Source: Armillaria gallica (lineage: Eukaryota > Basidiomycota > Agaricomycetes > Agaricales > Physalacriaceae). From it: DNA of 64,000 nt. Location: the NCBI GenBank assembly GCA_037576215.1, contig JBANDB010000004.1, positions 6,758,001 through 6,822,000 of the forward strand. Direction: 5' to 3'. Within the stretch, counting starts at the first letter, position 1, and every line of letters starts with the position of its first letter. A model generated the notes under the pieces. It was given only the letters and a program-made list of their open reading frames with translations. It ran no database searches and was not told the DNA's origin. Both the position numbers and the translations under genes were made by a program. Shown here one piece after another: positions 9,553 through 20,492 of the stretch.

Positions 9553-11935
9553 ATGCGGCCTCTCCTTCTTGTATGGATGTTGGTGGTGCCTTTTTCAACG
9601 TCAGGCGCTGCACAGGACTTCACACCATCGATTTCTTGGAAAGCAAGTACCACTTCTCTGATTCACAGCAGCAAATGCTAATACAAGAATAGAACCCTAA
9701 CATTACCTCGTCTAAGGATAACCGTATTAGCGTTGCAAGTGCTGCTCTCCAAAAGGCGGTTGGTATGCTTCAGTCTAATGGGCAATTCAACGGCGCGTTT
9801 CATTCTATTTCCTCTACTGAACTTTTATATTAACTCATCCTCAGATTCCACATATGACACCCCTGGAAGGCTTTATGCACAAATGGCCGAATTCGATAGA
9901 CTGACAAACCAAACGAAGTACAAGCAAACACTGAAGCAGTGTTTCGCGCTAGCAGAGTCGATCAGTCCCGAATTCTTGAACAAGATGTCAGTAAACACTC
10001 ACTACACCTTCTGGATCGTTGCTGACCGACCTTAATGCAGGGTTAGTTTTGCTTCCTGCAAGCACTTTCTGAATCACTGACGACACCATTCTCAATGATA
10101 GGTAGACTATGGACTGTGAGTCAGATTGTCTGCTACGTTCTTTGTTCCTCATTTCTTGTAGGAATTATGGATACGCCGCTGCTCGGGCTTACACCGCTTA
10201 TCAAGACCCAGACTTCCTCGCTCTGGCCGTGACTTCGTGGACTTCTGCAAGGCGGTACACATTATCTAAGGAGCAAGCTACCTCGGGCTCCACAGACGTC
10301 AAGCAATTCAATCTCTCAACCTCGTGTCAAGGCAGTGAGTGTCACCAATGACTACAGCCGATCCGTGTACTGATCTCGGTCGATAGCAACTCTCACGGGT
10401 GGCACTTATTTCGTGAGTCATGCATTACGTCTATGCCATATCTTGACAGTTGATTAATCTACTAGAGCACCGATTCCAACGACACAAACCTCCACAGTAT
10501 GGCCTCTGGGTTCGCCTTCCTTTTCTATCTTTTTAATTCATGATTAACTATTTTAACAGCTTTTTTCTTACGTGAGCTCTATAATCTTCTAGGCAGACGC
10601 TTGGCTGACAGCAACTAGCGTTTCCGCTCTATTGGCAGAAGCAACGTCCAACCAGACGTATCTTGATGCCGCCATCGAATCAGCGAATTTCATACAGTCG
10701 CATCTTCTCAATCCGTCTAATACTGTAATGGCTTTTGTGTCGTCAAAACTAAGCGAATCTTGCTCGGTATATACGACCGCGTACTCCCCCGATACAGGGA
10801 TCTTCCTTGAAGGATTAGTCATCCTAGCCGATATCACACGTAACATATCAACTGAAGCCTTGTATGTAGGAACAGATGAGCCCTTGTTGTCCACATACTG
10901 AATCTTGACTTCCGCTAGATTGCGCAGTACTATCGTCGCAGTTATAACCGATACATCATGGCAAGGATTGGATGGAATCCTTTCTAGTACGTCTCTTGTC
11001 TGTAACTCTATTTCATGACCTCATCGCTGCTCTTTGACATTGAAGTTGGGACCAACGGAGGACATTACATTGTGCGGGCCCTCGCGGCGTTGTTTGAGCG
11101 CAACACGACGTCCTCCGACCTTCGAGAATATATCAAAGAATACATTGGTGTGCAGGTGAGCTTTCGCAAAATCATTCTTCCTGTTTACATAGCTTATTTT
11201 ACTTGAAAGTATAATGCCGTCCTCGAGCATGCCACTTCAGGGGGTAGCAATATTTATGGTCTACCCTGGACAGGACCACCAAGCACCTCGTTCTCTAGTG
11301 GGAATCAGACCGTAGCTGTGAGCGCGTTGCTCAGTGGAATACAGCTTTTAGATGACAGGACTGCATCGAATTTGGGTGGTGATCCCACCTCGAGTGTTAT
11401 GCCTGCTGCAAGTACGACCACATCTCCGTTGTCACAAAAGAACAACGCGACGGGAGCGTTAGTCGGTGGTGTCGTGGGTGGACTGGCGGTTCTTGCAGTG
11501 ATAATTATATGCGCCCTTCTCTTGCGTAGAAGACATCGTCGTGGGAACCACCAACCTCTTGTTGCCGACTGGCGCTCTTCACGAACACTCACTCCTTTCA
11601 TGGCTACATCATTCACAGCCTCGGAGATCCCCCGAGAGCATCGCATAACTGGGGGGAAAAATATTAGATACTCCGTGCCAAGTAGAGGAGATTCCTCTTT
11701 GTCCTCGAGAGCAGTGGAGACAAACATTGAAGGGAGGAGGCTAGATGTGCGGATAGCATCGACGACTCCACATGGAGCTGCCGCGGGTCCTCTAAATCCG
11801 CTGCACACTGAGAGAAGAGAGGATATGCCTACAGAGGAGCTGTTGAGGTTGCTTAATGAACGACTGCTGCCGCGCCGATGGAATGACTCGGGTGATGAGC
11901 TCCCCCCGGAGTATCACGAAGGCCGAACTACATGA
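9553..11935 (+). CDS. GH76 family (alpha-1,6-mannanase-like) membrane-anchored protein, copy 1
   Basis: Thirteen exons in my model: 9553-9642, 9693-9792, 9845-9986, 10041 (1 nt), 10102-10115, 10162-10334, 10387-10412, 10466-10509, 10560-10571, 10619-10861, 10919-10986, 11046-11155, 11210-11935. They total 1749 nt (582 aa plus stop) with every junction in phase. It opens with a hydrophobic signal peptide (MRPLLLVWMLVV). GH76-type blocks follow: RLYAQMAEFDRLTNQTKY, NYGYAAARAYTAY, TLTGGTYF, AEATSNQTYLDAAI, WQGLDGI, GGHYIVRALAALFERNTT. A transmembrane segment at about 423-446 (TGALVGGVVGGLAVLAVI) and a 135-residue tail end it. GH76 proteins act on alpha-mannan or in cell-wall glycoprotein cross-linking; the role here is inferred. 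Oddities: introns 1 and 2 appear to start with GC where the other copies have GT, and the usual GIYGNGG block is replaced by TYDTPG. Confidence 0.8.
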
Positions 11936-12212
11936 AAAGTGTTGTTGTGTCTACAGAGACTCGATACCCTCTGGCCTGACGTTCTACGGTAGTACCACAT
12001 ATACCAACCGTTAAAATTGCATAGGTCTAAGATAGTATTCATAAACAATGATTAACTAGACTCTAATTCGATGTTCAATGTATTAGTTTACTGCGTACAT
12101 CAGATACAAAGAGGACTTGAACAATTCTAATATCGACGCTGCGCGGTATATAACAGCTGACTTTCACTTGGTGCGACTGGTGCTCTGAAATCGATAATTA
12201 TGCTGATACTGT
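11936..12212. other. 3' flank of GH76 copy 1, duplicated at copy 2
   Basis: About 12070-12160 matches 18220-18300 in inverted orientation, sharing ATGTACGCAGTAAACTA on one strand. The GH76 inverted duplication therefore extends beyond the coding region. Confidence 0.55.
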
Positions 12213-13010
12213 CAGAGTTTGAGCACGGGAGGGAACGAAAAGAGCAACTCGTTTAGACCTAGTATGTCGACATGGTGGTAAACGGTAAAGAAAGAAAAGC
12301 TACGGGTACGGTAGATAACGGGTTCGGAGCCGGTTGATTCCGACGGCTTGTACAGCCACCAGTAACTCCAATAGATACCATGTCAGGTGGAAGATATGAG
12401 AATAAGAGTTGGACGTGCACTTTCGAAATGTCCTTTCAATAGGGTGCGACAAGACCTCATGATAGTTGGTTTCATGGGTGTGAGCGAGCCGATCATCACC
12501 TGGGAACGACTCGTCAATTTGGTAACTTTTTATGAGAGTCCATAACAATTGATAAATGCCTGCTTCGCTAACTGTCAGATGCTACGGATAAAGATTATGC
12601 CGAAACGTCCCTTCCTCCACCAAGGAATGATTTGATCTTGGGCCAATTATGGAAAGGCGTGTACGAACCGAGAAAACGAACATCCTGAGTACACTCTTGA
12701 TGCATCACTACCACCTGATTCCATTCCTTTGATTCTCGATGTTGCGTCCCAGTACAAAAAGCCGGGATGAGGCAAGCAGGTCCGAGAGATGGCTAGAGAC
12801 AATGATGCTCATCAAGACACATTGAGCAGAGTTACTTCTAGACGAATGGTAGATCGTGGAGACGATCGTCCCGAGGAACGAATGCAAGCAGGCTAGCCGG
12901 CTGGGGAGGTTGATGATTACTGCTGGGATACAGCCGGTAAAAGAGCCTTGATGTACGACCTTGAGATCCATGGTACTGAAGATGGGGATAGCGAAAAGGT
13001 ACGGTAGCAT
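12213..13010 (-). pseudogene. Unidentified family X, degenerate copy 1
   Basis: Two minus-strand pieces are conserved with other places in the window. 12300-12548 reads DESFPGDDRLAHTHETNYHE and resembles 41945-42040. 12620-12930 reads LLASSRLFVLGRNIENQRN and resembles 14880-15100 (LFASFRLFMLGWNIEHQRK). Hydrophobic stretches suggest a membrane protein, but I do not recognise the family and there is no unbroken exon set. The first 160 bp recur inserted in the F-box copy at 43890. Confidence 0.4.
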
Positions 13011-13207
13011 AGGTCAGAGGCCGTGAAAGAAAGCTAGTGAAAAGGTATGGTCAGAGTAAGTAAGGGAGAGTGTGGCGATTGTTTAGAAGCATCAGTTTCC
13101 GGGCCGTACCGCCGGCCAGGGTTTCTACCTCTTCTGCGCCGTGTATCTTTACAGAACGCAAGATCGCTTCACCTATCCCTTGTAGTGATCAAATATTCAC
13201 GAAAATT

Positions 13208-14400
13208 ATGCAAATGGACCCGTCTTCCATCGTTCCGCTCAAAGTCATCCATAAGATCTTCCATCATTATCTGAAAGACCGCAAAATCCCCGTGCAACCG
13301 TTCGATTTCTCCAATGGGCCATGGGTTTTAGGGCAAGTCAACAGAGCCTGGAGGAGCGCCTCTTTGGCATCGAAGTCACTATGGTCGACCATAACCATCA
13401 TAGTGATAGAACGTCACTCGGACAGTGCTTACTTGGAATCCACCCAACTGGGGGCAATATGCCTCAGGCTGATGGGGATATCTCTCCCCTAATCAGAGAA
13501 GCATCCTCAGATGAACCCGTCTATGTAGTACCCAGTGACACAGCCAACCAAGCTCTCGCCAAAATAATTCATCGCTCCGGAATATCCCCTTGGACGTTAC
13601 TATATCCTTCCCGATTATTCACACCATTCCTACCACATGGACTCGTTTGTCTCGCTCCTATCCACGTCCTCATTTCACTGGACGGCGCTCTACTTGAAGG
13701 CTCCCGATACCTTGGGGGACCACCTCGTTGGGAGTACTTCTGTTCCTGCAAGCTATCCACTACTATACAGTCTTCATATTACTTTATGGAGACCATTCGA
13801 TATCCTCACTCGCATTATTTGCGCTTGCGCCAATGTTGTGACCTTGGCAATTGATCGTGCCGTCATTGGCGAAGTCAGTGCTCCCGAAGATCCAGTCCTT
13901 TTGTTGTCACTGAAGCATACCGATGTTCCTGATGTACTCAAGGTTATCACCTCGCCAGCTCTCAACTACCTATCCTTTCGTGGCAGCATACCTGAACCCA
14001 AAGTGTCGTCCAAGGCCTTCATCATTCCATTTCTCCTACGCTCCCAATCCTACCAGCTTACCGATCTCTACTTATTATGGTCAGGTAACACTGAAGATGT
14101 TGTCGAGACGTAGCGACGCTCCAATCTCTCTCAATCTACTTCAGCTTCAAGGATGGCTTCTTCATTATGCTGAAGTCTACGCCGTCTTTCCTACCACAGG
14201 TATGGAAATTGCAGGTCTATGGTCATGGTTATGGGAGTTCGTGGGATGGAAATGTCGTTCCCGGCACGGTGGAAGCTCGGCTCGCAGGCAAGGCACTACA
14301 AACCGTCGATATCGGACCTATATCTATTAAAACAGGAAGCATTTCACAGCCCCCGATTACACGCTCTCAATACTGTCCCAAATGTCAGCATCAGGTTCAT
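13208..14400 (+). pseudogene. F-box/LRR-like protein gene, apparently frameshifted
   Basis: From the ATG at 13208 it reads DPSSIVPLKVIHKIFHHYL and then GPWVLGQVNRAWRSASLAS and SLWSTITI, the characteristic opening of agaricomycete F-box-like proteins. The frame stops at 13490. A second frame carries IREASSDEPVYVV, and the first frame resumes about 13580 with YSHHSYHMDSFVSLLSTSSF and LKHTDVPDVLKVITSPAL up to 14090. A GTAACA...TTCAG intron can join this to LPQVWKLQVYGHGYGSSWDG near 14180. The two frame switches near 13480 and 13580 lack convincing introns, so it is probably a pseudogene or contains unrecognised microintrons. F-box proteins usually recruit substrates to SCF ubiquitin ligases; that role is only inferred. 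Confidence 0.5.
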
Positions 14401-14859
14401 TGATAATTTTCGACGCCCGATTCGCAGCGGTTGAGGCTCCGACGCGGTTGTGGCTTATACGGTGTAATCATGGGAAGGCGGATTCTGTCGACAATAAGTT
14501 CCGTACGTGTATCCTTGGCCGAGCCTTATGCAATTTTAATGTGTATAGATACACACAATCGTCGTGTAGAATGAAATAGAGACATCAAGTAACAACGGTG
14601 CAATATTCAACGATTCCAATAGCGAAGCGAGTCCAGAGACTGATACCGAAACTGAAGACTATAACTACTAAACCAAAATTTAGCATCACCCACAAGGATC
14701 GACATCTGGAAAGCCGACACAGGAAGTACATTAAAGAGATCGAAATATATCGGATTGGATCCCATCGGCCGTCCTTTGCCTCGGGGTCAAAGGTTTGAGG
14801 ACTAGTAGAAGCGAGGTCAGATACTACGACTGACAAATGTAATGAGAAAAAGTTCCGTC

Positions 14860-15392
14860 ATCCGCCGAGGAATGATCTGATCTTGAGGTTAATTATGGCA
14901 AGGCGTGTACGACCTGAGAAAACAGACGTCCGGAGTCCAGTCTTGATGCGTCACTATAGCCCGATTCCCTTCCGTTGATGCTCGATGTTCCATCCAAGCA
15001 TGAAAAGTCGGAATGAAGCGAACAGGTCCAAGAGACGGGAGAAGACGATGATGCTCGCATAGACAGTTTGTGGGGGGGCATTTACGGACGAAAGGTAGGT
15101 CATAGATACGATCTTCCCGAGGAAAAAATACAGATAGGCTAGCGCGATATAGCAGACGTCGCGCTATTTGAGGTATTCGGTTGGTACAGTAAGCATGAAG
15201 TTCATCTTGTCGAATGAGTGCAAGATCCTACTGGTGGCTGCGCGTGCCGTTCGATTATATTGCAAGGGTACATATGTAGGAAAAAGAACGTACGCACCTG
15301 CTATACTGGTATTTATGCAACCGGGTCCTCCAGAGATCACTTGTGTTCCCATCGTCGTGGCTGGCTGGTCGACATCACCTTCAGCAAATTAG
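14860..15392 (-). pseudogene. Unidentified family X, degenerate copy 2
   Basis: 14866-15110 (minus) matches the 12617-12900 copy, reading LLDLFASFRLFMLGWNIEHQ. 15164-15392 (minus) reads VISGGPGCINTSIAGAYV and matches 42180-42470 at the DNA level. Further minus-strand open pieces up to 16304 may be upstream exons. Function unknown. Confidence 0.4.
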
Positions 15393-15439
15393 CGTTTCTC
15401 TGATAGCGACAAAATCTGTCCTCACCTTCAGTCGCCTTC

Positions 15440-16440
15440 TTGGGAGCCAATATTCATGGTGGCTAGTTTCAAGTTTGATCGTAACGACGTCTTCTTTAAT
15501 GTAATATGGACTCTTGCCTGAATTATATGTGTTAGTCAAAAGTTACAGGAATAAGAATTGGACGTACCATTAATCTTATGCGGCATTTTACTTCCAAGAG
15601 CGCAAACAAAAATAATGGTTTTTCTACAATGTCTTTATCAATTTGATAGGAATTACTGATGGCTCTGACGAAGGTGCCCTCTGTTTACTACGTATAAAGT
15701 CAGGCTCTACGACAACTGAATGTAGAGAGTAAAAGTACTTAAGAATTGTCTTGAAAGCCTAAAGGAGGTTCCGAGAGAGAATACGGCACTACTGATATCG
15801 CTATAGGTGCCTCGCCGATATATAATGCCCTCCCACTGGTGACTGGTGATCGATGGTGTGGCGTAGCACAAAAAGTTGATCAAATTCTTACGCCTTTGAT
15901 CTTGCTTCATGTGGCTTACATTGAAAGGCAAGCTATGGCCAATTTGATAGGATGTTATGCGTACTGAGTCTGTCACATAAATCAAGAGAATAATGATGCT
16001 CTAAATAATGAATTTATTCTACCTGTAGAGAAGGATAAACATGAAAGCTGGTAGAACGGAATGGACGACGTACCTAATGGTAAGAGGCCGGGAGAAACAT
16101 GAGTTCAGTGTCCGCGTGCGTCTGTACAACCATATAGTCCATCAAATGGACAACGGACCGGAGTCCCTTTCGTAGCAGAGGCTGGCACATACAAAATCGC
16201 TGGCCATCCTCGCCGTCTTGACCTGTGGGTTTCCGTGAAGCTATCCTTGCCTCATAGTACGATGCCTCCTTAACTAAGAAGGGGCTAGGCAACCAAATAT
16301 TCACGTCAAGAGCGAGCCGTGATGGAGTTCTACGTCGCGAAAGGGTAAAACAATATCAAAGGTTTCGCTCTTCGGGAAAGGAAGGAAGGCGTGGGAAATA
16401 ATTACTCGTCACCGGCTTAATCGGCCCGTGACACATTTTG
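15440..16440. other. Possible upstream exons of family X; otherwise nothing recognised
   Basis: Minus-strand open pieces at 15707-15985 and 16074-16304 could belong to a multi-exon gene running into family X copy 2. I found no family motif. The right end (from about 16400) is the 5' flank of the F-box relic at 16453, similar to the flank at 24560-24596. Confidence 0.3.
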
Positions 16441-16452
16441 GCTTGAGTGTCC

Positions 16453-17699
16453 ATGAGCAGTTCATTCTACGACCTCGCTGACGATGTATTGCTCGCATTT
16501 CTCTCCCCGACATTCTTCTTCTCCGACCGGTGAGCATCTCTCAATCCCAGGATCCTTGTTGGTGAATTTTACGGAGTTGCAAACGGTTCAGCGCTCTGAC
16601 AAGGCTACACAGTGTTGACGAACACATTCAAGCTCGACATTCTCGCCACCGACTATCCTTAACCGGTAACCCCTCGATGATACAGATCTCGAACATCGCA
16701 CTCGTCACGCCTACCGACTCGCGTCCCGTTGGCTCGCAGACGCTCCTCTAAACCTCGAAAAGCGAGACGACTTTTATCGACTCGCCTGTTTGTGAAATCA
16801 AAACCGTATCAGGACGAGGACACCAATGGCTGCTAGGCCTATCCATGGATATCTGATCAGTACTGACGATCAGAGATATCAGCAGAAGTGCTTTGAATGG
16901 TTTCCGAATGGCGCGATATACCGGGGTGAAGCTGAAAACGGAACCAGAGTCGGAAGCGAGCGTGATTTTGAGTACCCGTAACTCCCATGAACGATTGTTG
17001 ATATATGTAGGTCACAGATAATTGTGCTCCTGCGTCTGGGCGACAACGGGACCCTGTATGACCTCCGCCCGGTGACGTCACAGCCCTCAGCGACGACAAG
17101 ATGGTGATCTACAACTGTAAGACCGACGAGCGCGCCTACCTCGACGACGTCGGTACCCAGCGTGATCACTACCTTCAAGTGGTGTACCTCTCCATTAGCC
17201 TGTACACCGCCATCCTCGTTGTCCGCGTCCACTCCATTACACTTTACACCTCCGCCTTCACCCGCATCGCTACACATACCTTTGGCTGGGTCGAGCTACG
17301 GCACCAGCGTGCCACCGACCTCCATTCTCATTGGCTCTCAGAGCGACAGCTGCCTCAAGACAAACTCGCTCCTACTTTATTCTCACTCCTTTCCTCTCCA
17401 AAATATTGTCACCGCATGGAAGCCTTCAATGCACCGACGTCATCCTTGGCAAGCGGGCCACCTCAGCATGGATCCATCCCCACGACCTTCCCAAACCCCG
17501 ACTCAAGGGTGATCTCCCCAAAGTCTTTGTCATGATCGAACGCAATCTCGTTATTGATGCTGTTCATGCAGACCTTGCGAGTGCGCACTTGCTCAATGGA
17601 CTTGAGAGGACCGGGGAAAACAGCTGCGATAAGTGTTTCGCGGTCATCGTGCTCCTCCGAGTGAGAGAACATGACGCGGTTACCATTGACCAGCTGTAA
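16453..17699 (+). pseudogene. F-box-family copy F2 with inverted 3' end
   Basis: The ATG at 16453 starts SSSFYDLADDVLLAFLS, an F-box-like opening, followed by a GTGAGC...GGAG intron. The next exon is frameshifted (FSALTRLHSV, then stops). The second half reads KMVIYNCKTDERAYLDDVGT and later VILGKRATSAWIHPHD on the plus strand to about 17465. The expected C-terminus then appears on the minus strand: 17690-17466 reads SHSEEHDDRETLIAAVFPGP and later AFDHDKDFGEITLESGFGK. The last about 225 bp have therefore been inverted in place. Frameshifts and inversion make it a pseudogene. Confidence 0.6.
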
Positions 17700-18441
17700 T
17701 CAGAATATATGAGCCTTTCTGGTTTACGACATCTACGCTCTATCGCAAGCTTAGTCTAATATTGGAGCTTATGCTGACCTGTAAAATACTAATGACATAC
17801 GTTCCACCGGCTGATGGTAAGTTACCACAATCATTTTGGAGAGAGATTTCACGGTCTGTATGTGGTAACGGTTAAAGTCTTTTGGCGAACTTGAGACATG
17901 GTGCTCTTCGCAGCCTAGCTGAGTGAAGAGGGCAAGAAAAATAACATGGTGGCAATGGGTGCGGTTCGGGATTTGCCAGTCAACCTTCTCCCGGACTATG
18001 ATGCTCTGTACCATCGATTCTCAGCTCCTTCGTCTGATATCTTCGTTCTACAGATACTACAATAATATACATCCACCTCCCTTGTCGCACCCGCCAGACT
18101 TCATGCCAAAGAACAATCACCTCGAAGACAATGGACGCGTCTCTAAAACAATGAATTATAATTTATTCTTACTTATTCTCGTCTCCTTAATTTCAGAGTG
18201 TCGGTCACATAAACTTACAACGCGCTTTATGTACCGTGCAGCGTTGACATTAGAGCTATTCAAGTGTTTTATATACCCGATGTACGCAGTAAACTAAGGT
18301 AAAACATCGACTTCGCGTTAAGTTATCCGCTGTTTATGAATAATGTGTTAGACCTACATAATTGTAATATATGATATTTGCGGCAGAGCGCCAGGCCTTT
18401 AGGAATCCAGTCTCTGGTGATATAACAACACTTATAACTTA
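17700..18441. other. Spacer between F2 and GH76 copy 2
   Basis: 17700-17800 resembles the 3' flank of other F-box copies. 18220-18300 is the inverted counterpart of the GH76 copy 1 3' flank (12070-12160). No gene seen. Confidence 0.45.
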
Positions 18442-19781
18442 TCACGTAGTCCAACTTTCGTGATATTCTGGTGGTAGCTCATCATCCGGGTCAGTCCATC
18501 TGCCTGGCTGCAGTCGTTGATTGAGTAACCTCAGCAGCTCCACAGTAGGCATATCGTCTCTTCCTTCAGTGTGAAGCGGATTTGGAGGACTCACGGCGGC
18601 CCCAAGTCTCGTCGACTCAATCTGTACATCCACCGTCCTCGCGCCCACGTCTGCCCCCGGAGACGTAGAAGGCTCTCCTCTAGTCGCAGGCACAGGGTAT
18701 CTGGCCATTTTACCTTGGTTCATATGAGGCTGTCCTGATATCTCAACTCGAGTTGATGTATCCATGAACGGCGTCAGTATTTGGGGGGAGTGCTCATCAA
18801 CAAGAGTTGTGTGACTCTGTCGACGATGCAAGTGAAGGACACCCGCAAGTATGACCACAAGAGCCACCAATCCACCCACGACACCACCGACTATCGTTCC
18901 AGTGGGGTTCTTCTTTGGTGCCACCGGAAATGTGGTTGTACTTCCAGTAGGGATAGCACTCTGAGTCGAGATGGGAATATCACTCGATGTAGACGATGAC
19001 TGGTCGTCTACAATCTGTATTCCTCCAAGCAATGCGCTCACAGCTACGGTCTGGTTATAGCTGGAGAACCAGATGCCTGGCGGTCCTGTCCAGGGTAACC
19101 CGTAAATGTTGTTCCCACCTGAAGTGGCATGCTCGATGACGGCATTATACTGACAAGTAAATTAAGCTGTGTACACCAGCAGGAACGATTGTGCGAAGGC
19201 TCACCTGCACACCGATGTATTCCTTGATATATTCCCGAAGATCAGAGGTCGTCGTATTGCGTTCGTACAATGCCGCAAGGGCCCGTACGATGTAATGTCC
19301 TCCATTGTCTATAGCTTCATCAAACAACAACGATGAACTCGTGTGATAACTTTGCAAGCAAAAGACAAACTAGCAATGATTCCGTCTAATCCTTGCCATT
19401 GTGTATCTGTTGCAACAGCAATGATAGCACTGCGCAATCTAGCAGAAATATCAGGTCAGTATATGGACAGCCAGGATACGTGAGGACGTACAGGGACTCA
19501 GTCGACGCGCTACGAGTGATGTCCGCAAGGATGACCAGGCCTTCAATGAAGATCCCAGAATTGTAAGAGTGTACTGTTGAATTTACTGGACAAGATTCGT
19601 TTGACATTGACGACACAGAATCCACTACGACATTGGACGGATTGAGCAGATGCGACTGTATAAAATTTGCTGACTCGATGGTGGCATCGAGGTACGTCTG
19701 GTTCGATGTTCCCTCTGCCAATAGAGCCGAAAGGCTTATCGCTGTCAGCCAAGCGCCTGCCTAGCAGATTACGGAGCTCAC

Positions 19782-19793
19782 GTAAGGAAGAAG
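19782..19793 (-). other. 12-nt microexon, GH76 copy 2
   Basis: CTTCTTCCTTAC lies between an intron ending AAACAG and a GTGAGC donor. The same 12-nt exon is at 10560-10571 in copy 1 and 36984-36995 in copy 3. It supplies the FFL residues and two bases of the next codon. Confidence 0.7.
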
Positions 19794-20317
19794 CTGTTTA
19801 GAGAGTCAGCCGTGAAACGAAGATAACGGGAAAAAAACGAACCCGGAGGCTATACCCGCGACTGTTGGCTCGTCAGAATCAGTTTTCTAGACAATTTATC
19901 AGTGAACGAAACATGGATCATTAGATGTAAAGCAAGACTCGCCCAATAGGTTCCGCCGGCCAGAGTTGCTGTCGACTGGGATCAGACATAGATCAGCCAT
20001 AGGCAGATGCACTTACCGCCTTGACACGATAATGAGAAATTGAATTTCTTGACATCTGTGGTGCCCGAGGCAGCTTGCTCCTTAGATATCGTGTATCGCC
20101 TCGCAGTAGTCCACGAAGTCACAGCTAGATCAAGGAAGGCTGGGTCTTTATAAGCGGTATAAGCTCGAGCAGCAGCGTATCCGTAATTCCTGCAGCAGAT
20201 GAACAACATAAGAATATCAGCATCAGCGTACAATCTAACTCACAGCCCGTAGTGCAGCTGTCATGGAGAATGACGTGGTCAGTTATTCGGAACGCAATTT
20301 CAGGAAACAGCACTAAC

Positions 20318-20318
20318 A
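20318..20318 (-). other. Candidate one-nucleotide exon, GH76 copy 2
   Basis: A single base lies between a complete 62-nt intron (GTCAGC...GACTGAC...TTTCAG, 20319-20380) and a complete 60-nt intron (GTTAGT...AACTGAC...GACAG, 20258-20317). It restores the phase needed for the 14-nt exon at 20244-20257. Confidence 0.6.
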
Positions 20319-20492
20319 CTGAAACAGGGCCGTCAGTCGATCAGGTGCAATTCAATGGGGTATAACGAGAGCGTGCTGACAATGTGGTCGAAAATTCCGG
20401 ACTAATCGACTCTGCTAGGATGAAACACTGCTGCTGTAACGTTTGCTTGTACTTGTTTTGGTTTGTCAGCCTATCGAATTCGGCCATTTGTA

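Noticed and set aside
18781..18999. Plus-strand ORF within GH76 copy 2
   Set aside because: Antisense shadow of the terminal GH76 exon.
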